Assembly: GCA_001825675.1 (NCBI GenBank)
Contig: MHYA01000143.1
Span: forward strand, 1,129 to 37,045
Length of the DNA stretch: 35,917 nt
Source of the DNA: Planctomycetes bacterium GWF2_42_9
Lineage (GTDB): Bacteria; Planctomycetota; Phycisphaerae; Sedimentisphaerales; UBA12454
Reading direction: 5' to 3'
The position numbers were made by a program, and so were the translations under genes. Shown here in pieces: positions 23,324 to 30,813 of this stretch; the stretch's first letter is position 1; each line of letters begins with the position of its first letter. Below the pieces are notes generated by a model. It ran no database searches, was not told the DNA's origin, and saw nothing but the letters and a program-made list of their open reading frames with translations.

Positions 23324-24262
23324 TCAATTTGAAGCGGACCCGCCCAGGGCCCGCGATATTCCACTGGTGTACGCCTCAAGAAGAACCTGCGCCTGGCTTG
23401 AGCGGTGCTTGTCGAACACTTTAACCGCCCACCAGTATGGAAGCCTTGCCGCGAAAAATATTCCCACAAGTAAGCACGCCATCCAATATGAACCCCGCCC
23501 GTAATGCTTGCGAATAAAACGCAGTATGCTCAAACGAAGTTGGATCACCATCGGCCCGCGCACCTTCGCGCTGCTCTGGCCCCCAAGATGAATTATCTCG
23601 CCGTCAGGGCAGAATCGTATCTCCCACCGGGCCCGCGAAAAACGCCAGCAGTAATCCGTCTCCTCGGCATACATGAAAAACCCTTCATCCATCAGCCCCA
23701 CTTCCTGTATAGCCGCGCTGCGGATAAGCATAAACGCCCCGCAAACACAATCAACCAGCCGAGCCTCATTAAAATCCCACCACGTCATCCGCTCACGCCC
23801 GAAAAACCGGCTACGCCCAAACACCTTATATAAATAACTCGCCGAAAGAGACATATTCAAAATGGATGGGAATTTAAAACAGCTCCGCTGAAGCGACATG
23901 TCGACGTTGAGAATCCGACAACCCACAACACCCGCTCGCGGATTTGCCCGCGCATAGACAAGCGTTTTTTGCAGCGCATCTCCAAGCACAACCGTATCGC
24001 TGTTCAAAAGAAGTATCCACTCACCCCGCGCAATCGCGATACCCTGGTTGTTCCCCGCGGCAAAACCCTTGTTGTCGCGATTTGCGATAACTATTGCGTC
24101 TTTGAAATCTTCTCGAACCATCTCCGCCGACCTGTCCCCAGATGCGTTATCCACCACGATAACTTCCATTTCGAGATCGCCGCGGTTCTTATATATGGAA
24201 TCCAGGCAGTTGCGAAGTATTTCTCGCGTGTTCCAGCTTACGATAACAATTGAAATATCCAT
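23324..24262 (-). CDS. Glycosyltransferase family 2, rhamnosyltransferase-like
   Basis: This 312-residue GT-A enzyme starts MDISIVIVSWNTREILRNCL and has the nucleotide-binding VIVVDNASGDRSAEM, the DXD-equivalent LLLNSDTVV, the acceptor motif VCGAFMLIRSAAIQEVGLMDE and the catalytic-helix FFMYAEETDYCWRF. These are typical of WbbL-like rhamnosyltransferases. A hydrophobic, basic segment near residues 250-280 could associate with the membrane. It is the first gene of the cluster with pssD and pssE, so it likely adds a sugar to the same surface polysaccharide. The donor is not certain. Confidence 0.92.
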   Translation of the reverse strand: MDISIVIVSWNTREILRNCLDSIYKNRGDLEMEVIVVDNASGDRSAEMVREDFKDAIVIANRDNKGFAAGNNQGIAIARGEWILLLNSDTVVLGDALQKTLVYARANPRAGVVGCRILNVDMSLQRSCFKFPSILNMSLSASYLYKVFGRSRFFGRERMTWWDFNEARLVDCVCGAFMLIRSAAIQEVGLMDEGFFMYAEETDYCWRFSRARWEIRFCPDGEIIHLGGQSSAKVRGPMVIQLRLSILRFIRKHYGRGSYWMACLLVGIFFAARLPYWWAVKVFDKHRSSQAQVLLEAYTSGISRALGGSASN

Positions 24263-24410
24263 CCCGCCCCCTGAAAATCACAAAGCGGCCAGCCACTTTG
24301 CTTTACGGAATAGTATTTAAACTTCGCAGGTGTGAATTGTCAACTTGCAGAAATGCCGAAATGAAAATAAGGGAAAAATGATTAATTAAAAAGGTATAGC
24401 CGTCGTAGTT

Positions 24411-24476
24411 GTTTTGAATTTGCGTTTTTGCTATTTTAATTTGCTTCGGATTTCGGATTCGTGCTTCGGATTTGGG
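24411..24476. repeat. AT-rich dispersed intergenic repeat, copy 4
   Basis: It contains TTTTGAATTTGCG, TTAATTTGCTTCGGATTTCGG and GTGCTTCGGATTTGGG, matching copies 1 to 3 in word order. Confidence 0.5.
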
Positions 24477-24529
24477 TGCGGCTCCGCCGCGTCGTATTCC
24501 TATGCGCTATTCCTATCCCCTAGTTTCAT

Positions 24530-24688
24530 TTATTTGCGCCATGCAGGCTTACGAACCATCAACGGCGGCAAAAAATGCTGTCTTATCGGGCCTTTGTTCT
24601 TGAAAAAGTTCCGCCCGCTCGGGTATATCGCCACCTCAAACAGCTTTACCGTCAGTTGCAGGAGCTTATTTCGCTTTTTATCAAACAT
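24530..24688 (-). CDS. Possible small basic protein (52 residues), weak
   Basis: An ATG at 24688 with AAGGG seven bases upstream opens 52 codons for a very basic peptide (MFDKKRNKLLQLTVKLFEVA at the start, then KNKGPIRQHFLPPLMVRKP). I know no family for it. It lies in a repeat-rich noncoding region just after a hairpin, and it could be chance or a gene remnant. Confidence 0.2.
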   Translation of the reverse strand: MFDKKRNKLLQLTVKLFEVAIYPSGRNFFKNKGPIRQHFLPPLMVRKPAWRK

Positions 24689-24955
24689 GAGCAAGCCCTT
24701 AACAGGTTCCAATTACTCTATCGGAGTAATCACCCCCCGCCTTGAGAAATCATGGCTGGTAATTCTAATCGGCAAATAAGGTTTTTGAAAACTCGCGCGC
24801 AAGTTTGGGTTTTGGGGGGATAGGAAATGGGGGAGTTTTGAGTTTTGAAGTTTGAGTTTTGAGTTAAATGCAGGTTTTTGGGGAGCCAGTGCGGTTTTTT
24901 GGGGGATGGCTGGAATTTTGGGTCATGTAAAAAAGTGTGTCAAGTAAATTTTTTA

Positions 24956-24974
24956 GGGGGGTATCAGGGGGGGT
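24956..24974 (+). repeat. G-rich tract, copy of the repeat at 16681
   Basis: Six G, then TATCA, then seven G and TAAAAAA. The copy near 16681 on the minus strand has GGGGGTGTCAGGGGGGT and a similar A-rich follow-on. Confidence 0.5.
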
Positions 24975-25131
24975 AAAAAAGGCAATTATGAGTCAAAAAT
25001 CATGAGTCATTAGTCAAAAAATGATAAAAACTGGGTGGTTTGGGGGGTGCTGGGGGGTTATTTTAACAGGACTAAACAATTCGAAAATTGTTGGTTTAGT
25101 GATTAGTGGGTAGTGGGTGGTTTTAGAGATC

Positions 25132-25159
25132 GGTGGGCAAAATAGGAATTTTGCCCACC
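25132..25159 (-). terminator. Strong hairpin after the beta-helix gene
   Basis: GGTGGGCAAAAT (25132-25143) pairs perfectly over 12 bases with ATTTTGCCCACC (25148-25159) around AGGA. It lies 12 bases after the stop of the gene ending at 25171. There is no clear U-tail on the minus strand, so it may stabilise the 3' end or act with another factor. Confidence 0.6.
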
Positions 25160-25170
25160 CTAAAACCTGC

Positions 25171-28100
25171 TTACTGCGAGTTCCTTATCTCCTCAATGAA
25201 TTCATCTAATTCCTCTTCTGTCATACTTGCTCGTAATTCTGCGTCTTCAAGCCATATTTGCTCAAGCCACTCGATCGCCCCTTGGGCATCGAAGGCTTCC
25301 ACGCTTTCCATCGATTCCGCCTGCAAACCCGATTCCATCATCATTTCCCCGCCACCCGGCATCATCATTTGCTGCTCGCCGCCGAGAATTATCGAATTGG
25401 AATCAAAAGCAACGGGCTGACTATTGACATCCCCGCTGGAATTATCAATTACAGTAATCGTAACCGGGCCGCTGTTGTAATGGATAGTGAAGTACCCCAC
25501 ATCGCCCGTGCCCGAGCCAGATAGATTAACACCGCTGATATATGCCCATGTCCCATTGGGGTCAATATCGGGATCGCTTCCCCAGCTTGGATCCCAGCCG
25601 AACTGATTGCAATCCGCAATGCCCATAGCTCCGGTCACAGTCGCATTACCGTCAACAACGATCCCAAGCCCCATGCACAACAGCGATACATCCGACTGCA
25701 CATACACAGTAACATCGCTGTTCGGGTCAGGATAAAGATTTTCACACACCAGATGTAAAGCCGTTTGCGGCTCTACAGGTTCATTTGGCTCATTGGGTTC
25801 GTTTGGCTCATTAACATCATTTACATCAGCTAGAAAATCATTGAACTCGGCCATGCTTAAGAAACTGCCCGCCCCAAAACTCCGAGTAACCAACCACTCT
25901 TTCACGAATTCGCCCAAGTCATAGTTATTTATAGTGCCATCGCCATATAGGTCACAAGCCCCGTTATAACCTGTTTGACCCCATACGCCTGCAAGCATCG
26001 CGTAATCAATAAAGTTGACGGTATCATCATGATTGAAATCCGGCGTATTAGCAAATTCATCCGCACCGATATCGATACGAGTACCAACCTTCCTCGCCCC
26101 GCCATCAATATCAGTTTCACCGGCAGGCGGAGTAAATCCGGTTTCACCGGCATTGATGCACGATGAGCCGCTTGAAATGTGAAAATCATTTTGATCGGCA
26201 GCAAAGAAATTCGGGTTGCCGGATACATTGGTAGCTCCGGTATAGCCGCCCTGAACGCACGAATATGTAACAGTTGCGTCTGCACTGGAAATTTGTGTGT
26301 CGTTGCCCCAGAAAATCGAACTCTTGGCAACCGTTTTACTTTTACTGTAAGAGTCCCAAAATTGAAGGCCTGTGGAATTGTAGGCAACAGTGCAGTTACG
26401 AATAGTCGTAATAGCTGATCTACTTGTGGACACGGAAATCGCTCTATAATTTCGGCAAAGTACGTTGTTTGCCATCGTTACAGCATTATACGGTTCACTA
26501 ATAAAAATTCCTGACCTCAATTCATAATTGCCGAATCCGCAACCGCTGACAATATTATTGTAGAACTGACCGGCAGTTAAATTATATGCGATAACACCGT
26601 CATAAGCCCATCCTCTGATATGGCAGTTTATGACCGCAAGTGCTCCGCCGTTAGTGGTTATGCCCATAGTTCCAGTTGTTCTGCCGTCAATGACACAGTT
26701 TGTGAGATTGACATCGCCTGTATACGAAACGCTGACTCCGTTAGAGTATCTGCTGTATAGCTGGGATGACGTCACCCGAACTGTACTGTTTTCGGTGCTT
26801 ATGCAGGTTCCTCCGGTATTTGAGTCTATCACACAGTTTAATATTTTCGCAACCGTGCTCGCGCCGCCAATGCTTATGCCTGGTGAGCCGTCTAGGATTG
26901 TAAAGCCATTAATTGTTGCATTGGGGTCTGATGTATAAGTATTGCCGATAGTTATTGCCGCACCAGAAGCCGGCGCGATGATCGTGCCATCAATAAACGC
27001 GCGATTTTCAGGATTAACACTTCGTATCGTAAGCTGCTTCGCGCCGAGGGTTACATTCTCGCGATATGTCCCCGGATCAACAACGATTACATCGCCATCA
27101 CTTGCACCATTGACAGCAGTTTGGATTTTCCAATAGTCCGTCTCTTGTGTAATATTATGCACCGGCTTAGGCGGCCCGCCAAACACCGGCCCCGACCCGA
27201 ACATCACCGCCATCGTAATAGACTTCGTCTGGCCGGGCTCAAGAGTACCCAAATCCCAGCCCATTGCGCCAGCCGCCGCTGAGGCGCTATAAATGTTGGG
27301 GTCACCGTTTAGACTATTATTTTTTATATTATACGTTGTATAGTCCGCAGTGCTGTCACCGCCAGAGCCTGTATCATATATACCGTTATCGAAAGTGGAT
27401 GGTTGAATTGTGCTGGCAAAAGTTATCCAGTCAACATGGTCTTCTTCCGGGTCGCCCTCATTCCATTGGGTTATCGCAAACCTGAAATCATTTGTTGCGC
27501 TGGGATTACATGGGTCGTAACTACGCGGCAGCAGTCCGGGAACAACCGCATTGGAATAAGTGGAAGATTTGTAGCCAGAGACAGTTACTAACCCGTTGAG
27601 CATTTGATAAAATTTGAGACCTGTTATATTGCCGGTTGTTTTAATGTTTTTAATGTTATAGGTTTGAAGCAAAACATATCTTTCACTTTTCACATAGGCT
27701 GCCGCGGAGTAGCCCTCAAGGTAAAATGGCAAAGAGGCGTAGCCGTTGCTACCAAGGTCAACCATTTTGTAATCAATTGTTACCCTAACATCGCTTTTTC
27801 CAATTATACTTCGAGCAGTATCATAGGCTGTTTGATAGTCATGATAATTTGTTAGAAAGTTATAGAATGGCTCCAAAGGATTGCTTGGATTATCCCATGA
27901 ATTATTGTAGACCCAATCAAAATCACTATTCGTTGTCCACGGTGGATATAACCAGTGGTCACTAAGCCACATCGACTGGTTATTCGTGATGCCTGTATAA
28001 TAAATGGCTGCGCCATATTCGCCCGACAGCATTTCATGTGAGGGTTGATTTGCATCATTATGCAGGTGGCAAACAGAAGGTCCCCAATAAAAACAATCTG

Positions 28101-28230
28101 AATAGCCTCCGGCATCAAATTCCGCCTGCCAAGCGGGATTACCAAGCCATACAAACTGTTCTGAAGGAAGTGTTGCAAAAGTAAGAGTTGTAAATAGTAA
28201 CACACTTAAAAAAATGGCAACTTTATACAC
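25171..28230 (-). CDS. Large exported protein: parallel beta-helix, dockerin-type and cohesin-like domains
   Basis: The 1019-residue product starts with a signal peptide (VAIFLSVLLFTTLTFA) and is probably secreted. Residues about 20-350 are an unrecognised domain. Residues about 355-725 are a right-handed parallel beta-helix (DGDVIVVDPGTYRENVTL, INGFTILDGSPGISIGG, repeated turns such as NCVIDSNTGG), as in polysaccharide lyases and adhesins. Residues about 730-781 form a dockerin-like pair of calcium loops (DFNHDDTVNFIDYAMLAG and DLYGDGTINNYDLGEFV). An Asn-Glu-Pro repeat linker follows, then a cohesin-like domain (DVTVYVQSDVSLLCMGLGI) and an acidic, methionine-rich tail. The start is GTG 28230 with AAGGAG seven bases upstream. 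Substrate and catalytic residues cannot be named. Confidence 0.82.
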   Translation of the reverse strand: MYKVAIFLSVLLFTTLTFATLPSEQFVWLGNPAWQAEFDAGGYSDCFYWGPSVCHLHNDANQPSHEMLSGEYGAAIYYTGITNNQSMWLSDHWLYPPWTTNSDFDWVYNNSWDNPSNPLEPFYNFLTNYHDYQTAYDTARSIIGKSDVRVTIDYKMVDLGSNGYASLPFYLEGYSAAAYVKSERYVLLQTYNIKNIKTTGNITGLKFYQMLNGLVTVSGYKSSTYSNAVVPGLLPRSYDPCNPSATNDFRFAITQWNEGDPEEDHVDWITFASTIQPSTFDNGIYDTGSGGDSTADYTTYNIKNNSLNGDPNIYSASAAAGAMGWDLGTLEPGQTKSITMAVMFGSGPVFGGPPKPVHNITQETDYWKIQTAVNGASDGDVIVVDPGTYRENVTLGAKQLTIRSVNPENRAFIDGTIIAPASGAAITIGNTYTSDPNATINGFTILDGSPGISIGGASTVAKILNCVIDSNTGGTCISTENSTVRVTSSQLYSRYSNGVSVSYTGDVNLTNCVIDGRTTGTMGITTNGGALAVINCHIRGWAYDGVIAYNLTAGQFYNNIVSGCGFGNYELRSGIFISEPYNAVTMANNVLCRNYRAISVSTSRSAITTIRNCTVAYNSTGLQFWDSYSKSKTVAKSSIFWGNDTQISSADATVTYSCVQGGYTGATNVSGNPNFFAADQNDFHISSGSSCINAGETGFTPPAGETDIDGGARKVGTRIDIGADEFANTPDFNHDDTVNFIDYAMLAGVWGQTGYNGACDLYGDGTINNYDLGEFVKEWLVTRSFGAGSFLSMAEFNDFLADVNDVNEPNEPNEPNEPVEPQTALHLVCENLYPDPNSDVTVYVQSDVSLLCMGLGIVVDGNATVTGAMGIADCNQFGWDPSWGSDPDIDPNGTWAYISGVNLSGSGTGDVGYFTIHYNSGPVTITVIDNSSGDVNSQPVAFDSNSIILGGEQQMMMPGGGEMMMESGLQAESMESVEAFDAQGAIEWLEQIWLEDAELRASMTEEELDEFIEEIRNSQ

Positions 28231-28325
28231 AGTATTTCTCCTTATTAAATGTAGATATGCTAATTCAAGTCGATATGAGTATGTTCCATCGACCCCAACT
28301 ATTTCAATTTGGCGATCTATGCGGC

Positions 28326-28889
28326 TTAATGGTTTGGTTTGCGTTTGTAAAAAATTAAGCTCCCACCAAACGCCAAAAGCGTAGCGGTTAATGGTTCTGG
28401 AACAGTGTGTAGTGAAACGATGCTTGGCAGTCCGCTAGAACGCAAAAAGTAAAACTCAAAATCGGAATTATCAGCCCACTTTCCGGCCAGCCATGTGTTA
28501 CTCTGGTTTTGCCATACAACAAAATCCTTACCATAGATGTTTATAGCATTCGACGCATTTAAAAGGCCGTGAAAACCTATAGCGATATCTCCGCCGAATA
28601 AATTAACAGTAGCACTTTGCGAATCATACAAATAAAAGACATCTATGCTGCCTCCTGTAACATTTACCGTACTGTGATCGAAAGCAGAAATAGAACCGAC
28701 CATGCCACCCGTCATGGTTACTATAGCTGAGTCATGCAGTGTAACTCGGTCATAGATGTTGCCAGTATTGATAGTTCCAACAGGATTAACAGAATTAAAA
28801 TCAATACTTGTTATTGCCTGCGCCAGTCCACTCCAGCACAGCAAAAGCCCCAAGATCAAAATCCGCCTTACAACCCTTGTACTACTCAT
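28326..28889 (-). CDS. PEP-CTERM sorting-domain exported protein (autotransporter-like repeats)
   Basis: This 187-residue protein begins with a signal peptide (RRILILGLLLCWSGLAQA) and ends with a PEP-CTERM tail: VPEP, a hydrophobic segment LTATLLAFGGSLIFY, and basic KRKPNH. Such tails are recognised by exosortase, which should be encoded elsewhere. The mature part has short beta-type repeats (TVNVTGGSIDVFYL, ATVNLFGGDIAIGF). Its function is unknown; it probably becomes a surface or matrix protein. ATG at 28889 has AAAGGAGG six bases upstream and is preferred to the longer open frame, which covers an RNA leader. It has its own promoter at 29129-29157. Signal peptide and leader closely match the next gene. 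Confidence 0.88.
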   Translation of the reverse strand: MSSTRVVRRILILGLLLCWSGLAQAITSIDFNSVNPVGTINTGNIYDRVTLHDSAIVTMTGGMVGSISAFDHSTVNVTGGSIDVFYLYDSQSATVNLFGGDIAIGFHGLLNASNAINIYGKDFVVWQNQSNTWLAGKWADNSDFEFYFLRSSGLPSIVSLHTVPEPLTATLLAFGGSLIFYKRKPNH

Positions 28890-28925
28890 TGTTGCCTCCT
28901 TTGAAAAAGAGTTCCCCAAATATTT

Positions 28926-29070
28926 CCCCAATTCCGCCTGCGCAAAATTGTAGGGCATCACCAAAACGTGCCTCACTACCCCGCCAAGGGCAAGAACAAC
29001 ACGCAGGCAATGCCCCTTTCTGGGGCACTGACTTCTACGGTTGTTCTTTTTCCTTTTTTCAAAGGTGGCG
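28926..29070 (-). ncRNA. Structured 5' leader of the PEP-CTERM gene at 28889 (candidate cis-regulatory RNA)
   Basis: An outer stem pairs CGCCA (28982-28986) with TGGCG (29066-29070). A middle stem of nine pairs joins AAGAACAAC (28992-29000) to GTTGTTCTT (29040-29048). An inner hairpin pairs TGCCCC (29011-29016) with GGGGCA (29022-29027). A final hairpin at 28926-28955 (CCC, CAATT, twelve-base loop, AATTG, GGG) lies next to the ribosome site region. The leader at 30062-30197 has the same elements in the same order with different paired bases. Coordinates are on the plus strand; the RNA reads from 29070 to 28926. Confidence 0.6.
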
Positions 29071-29128
29071 TATTTGTGAGACCGCAACCAAGTCCAGTGG
29101 GACTATCATATTATTCAATTGTTAATAT

Positions 29129-29157
29129 ACTATATCTAATCAGGCCTTTTATGTCAA
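29129..29157 (-). promoter_or_regulatory. Promoter of the PEP-CTERM gene at 28889
   Basis: On the minus strand TTGACA (29157-29152) and TATAGT (29134-29129) are 17 bases apart. Transcription would begin near 29122, and the next 15 bases (CAATTGAATAATATG, 29121-29107) are identical to those after the other PEP-CTERM promoter. The -35 box overlaps the end of the upstream gene. The leader would be about 233 bases. Confidence 0.7.
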
Positions 29158-30027
29158 ATTATATCTATTAAACAACAATCCGCCGCTGGCAAGTAAAAGC
29201 ATGGTCGCAGGTTCAGGAATAGCGTAGATTAACCCGTGGGTATTTCCCGATGTGTCGTAATAATAACCAGTGATTTTATCACCATCTATGCCAGTAAAAA
29301 TCGTGCTGTGACCATTCGCTTCAGGCATGTCGAGAATTGCCCACGTTGTTCCGTCATATAAGAAACTGTGGGTTTGGTAATAGTAATAGTATGTTCCCAC
29401 AAGATTTTCCCCGCTGATACCCGTTACGGCAGAGCTGCCTGGCCCTGGGCCACTTAGGGATGTCCAAATTTGCGTTGCCATATTGTACGAAAAACCATAT
29501 GTATGCGTACTGCCAGTAAGAGTGTACCATCCAACGAGATTGTCGCCGTCCAAATCAACTATAAATGTTTCGTGGCTTCCCGGCTTATCAAGAGTGGCCC
29601 AATTTGATCCATCATAGAAAAAGCCATGTTTAAGCGTACCGCGACCCGTGTCGTAGTAACCAACCACATTGCGGCCATCGATACCTTCTATTCGCGTACT
29701 CGCAACATCAGATAAATCCAAAGTGGTTAAGTTTGTTCCATCATAGAGAAATCCGTGTTTATGATAGTAGTCTCCATAATCACCAACAAAATTGGTTCCA
29801 TCAATTCCCTTGATAATATCAGGGGTGTTTTGAATAGCCCAGGTATCAGTCGCCATGTTGTAAATAAAGTTACCAAGGCTGGACGAGCCGACAACATTGT
29901 TGCCGCTTATACCATAAATTTTGGTACCTGTGGCGTTTGGCATATCTAAAGTAAGCCATGTTCCAGCTTGTGCTAGCCCGCTCCAGCACAACAAAACCCC
30001 CAAGATCAAAATTCGTTGCACATTCAT
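29149..30027 (-). CDS. PEP-CTERM exported protein with HAF-type repeats
   Basis: This 292-residue protein has a signal peptide (QRILILGVLLCWSGLAQA) and a PEP-CTERM tail (IPEP, then ATMLLLASGGLLF, NRYNLT). The mature part consists of about six repeats of the type GIDGTNFVGDYGD followed by HGFLYDGTNLTTLDL, for example GIDGRNVVGYY with HGFFYDGSNWATLD and GISGENLVGTYY with HSFLYDGTTWAILD. These match extracellular HAF-type repeats and could form a small beta-propeller. Function is unknown. The start is ATG 30027 with GGGAGG eight bases upstream. It has its own promoter (30275-30304) and structured leader. Only the basic end of the tail is weak, with a single arginine. Confidence 0.87.
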   Translation of the reverse strand: MNVQRILILGVLLCWSGLAQAGTWLTLDMPNATGTKIYGISGNNVVGSSSLGNFIYNMATDTWAIQNTPDIIKGIDGTNFVGDYGDYYHKHGFLYDGTNLTTLDLSDVASTRIEGIDGRNVVGYYDTGRGTLKHGFFYDGSNWATLDKPGSHETFIVDLDGDNLVGWYTLTGSTHTYGFSYNMATQIWTSLSGPGPGSSAVTGISGENLVGTYYYYYQTHSFLYDGTTWAILDMPEANGHSTIFTGIDGDKITGYYYDTSGNTHGLIYAIPEPATMLLLASGGLLFNRYNLT

Positions 30028-30061
30028 TTTACAACCTCCCTTATGAAAGAATTTTTCAAAA

Positions 30062-30197
30062 CCTCCATCCGCACCGTGCAAATAAGAGGGCACTGCCACA
30101 TCGTGGTCGCTTCGGGCCGCCAGGCCCATGGAGAACACGAGCGCAGCGCCCAACTGGGCGCTGACACCTCTCGTTTCTCCAAATTCAAATCTGGCGG
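30062..30197 (-). ncRNA. Structured 5' leader of the PEP-CTERM gene at 30027 (candidate cis-regulatory RNA)
   Basis: An outer stem pairs CCGCCA (30117-30122) with TGGCGG (30192-30197). A middle stem joins GGAGAA (30130-30135) with TTCTCC (30175-30180) and ACGAG (30137-30141) with CTCGT (30170-30174). An inner hairpin pairs AGCGCCC (30145-30151) with GGGCGCT (30156-30162). A final hairpin at 30062-30089 has a 13-base loop nearly the same as its counterpart. A local GGGCC/GGCCC hairpin could compete with the outer stem. The RNA reads from 30197 to 30062. The remaining noncoding sequence here, 30305-30534, is C-rich and AT-rich with no other structure I can name. Confidence 0.6.
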
Positions 30198-30274
30198 ATT
30201 GAAGCGAAACGTTAAAAGCTCAGCATTTTTATGCTCCCCGCTTCCGCAGGGCATATTATTCAATTGCCAGCACT

Positions 30275-30304
30275 ATAATAGCAATAAAGGCCCAGTTTTG
30301 TCAA
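30275..30304 (-). promoter_or_regulatory. Promoter of the PEP-CTERM gene at 30027
   Basis: On the minus strand TTGACA (30304-30299) and TATTAT (30280-30275) are 18 bases apart. Transcription would begin near 30268. The following 15 bases (30266-30252) are CAATTGAATAATATG, as at the other PEP-CTERM gene. The leader would be about 241 bases. Confidence 0.7.
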
Positions 30305-30470
30305 TAATATTTTTTGTTGTAAAAACCATCTACTTAGTCCCATAAAATCAAGATAAAACCACCTGCTTTATCATTCATTCCCCCCGCCCCCGCTCTTTTA
30401 ATAGTAAATTTTAAATGGCAATCGTTACCCCTCAAACCCCCAACTTGCACCCCGCCAAGCCGTATTTTAC

Positions 30471-30499
30471 TTGACTGCCCGACCCCGGAAGAATATCTA
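30471..30499 (+). promoter_or_regulatory. Possible promoter of the TM1266-like gene
   Basis: TTGACT (30471-30476) and TATCTA (30494-30499) are 17 bases apart, 36 bases before the ATG at 30535. The -10 match is weak. Confidence 0.3.
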
Positions 30500-30534
30500 T
30501 GACTTAAACAAATAGGCTATTTTGAGGAACGAAC

Positions 30535-30813
30535 ATGGATAAACATATCATAATGGGTGTGCACATATTCAGCAGAGCTAAACACGTACCGACAGTCCAG
30601 AGCCTCTTCACCGAATACGGCTGCCACATCAAAACCCGCCTGGGCCTCCATGAAGTTAACGAAAAGTACTGTTCCCCCAACGGCATGATCCTGCTGGAAC
30701 TCCACGGCGACGAAACAAAATGCTACGAGCTTGAAGCCAAACTCAATGCCCTGGATGGCGTCGAAGCCAAAAAAATGGTCTTCGGCCACGAATCAGTCGG
30801 CGACGATCTTTAG
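30535..30813 (+). CDS. TM1266-like small ACT/NikR-fold protein (putative regulator)
   Basis: The 92-residue product fits the TM1266-type family, sometimes annotated as an iron-only hydrogenase system putative regulator: IIMGVHIFSRAKHVPTVQSL, then EYGCHIKTRLGLHE, GMILLELHGDE and LNALDGVEAKKMVFGHE. This is a ferredoxin-like ACT-type fold that may bind a small ligand or form oligomers. No hydrogenase genes are nearby, so the function is open. ATG at 30535 has GAGG seven bases upstream. The stop TAG at 30811-30813 lies inside the terminal repeat of an inserted element, so the last residue or two may have been changed by that insertion. Confidence 0.75.
   Translation: MDKHIIMGVHIFSRAKHVPTVQSLFTEYGCHIKTRLGLHEVNEKYCSPNGMILLELHGDETKCYELEAKLNALDGVEAKKMVFGHESVGDDL

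Larger units (their letters stand above)
24263..25170. other. 908-base noncoding region with repeats and G-rich tracts
   Basis: No conserved gene is seen. It holds AT-rich repeat copy 4 (24411-24476), a weak small open frame on the minus strand (24530-24688), a 7-bp hairpin ATTACTC/GAGTAAT (24712-24730), tandem GAGTTTTGA-type words near 24837-24863, long plus-strand G-runs between about 24810 and 25070, and a strong hairpin at 25132-25159. From about 24780 the plus strand is almost free of C. Confidence 0.6.

Noticed and set aside
24414-24779. 121-codon plus-strand open frame in the noncoding region
   Set aside because: It starts in a dispersed repeat, lacks a ribosome site and shows no recognisable family.
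28893-29000. Sigma-54 promoters (GG-N10-GC) before the PEP-CTERM genes
   Set aside because: The candidate GG and GC pairs have the wrong spacing (14 or 16 bases between), while good sigma-70-type boxes lie further upstream.
28890-29087. Upstream extension of the PEP-CTERM open frame
   Set aside because: The extension covers the structured leader and lies before a strong ribosome site and signal peptide; its apparent similarity to the other gene's extension follows from the shared RNA leader.
28926-30197. PEP-CTERM leaders as a known riboswitch (c-di-GMP, cobalamin, ZTP)
   Set aside because: The consensus cores of those families that I know were looked for by eye and not found.
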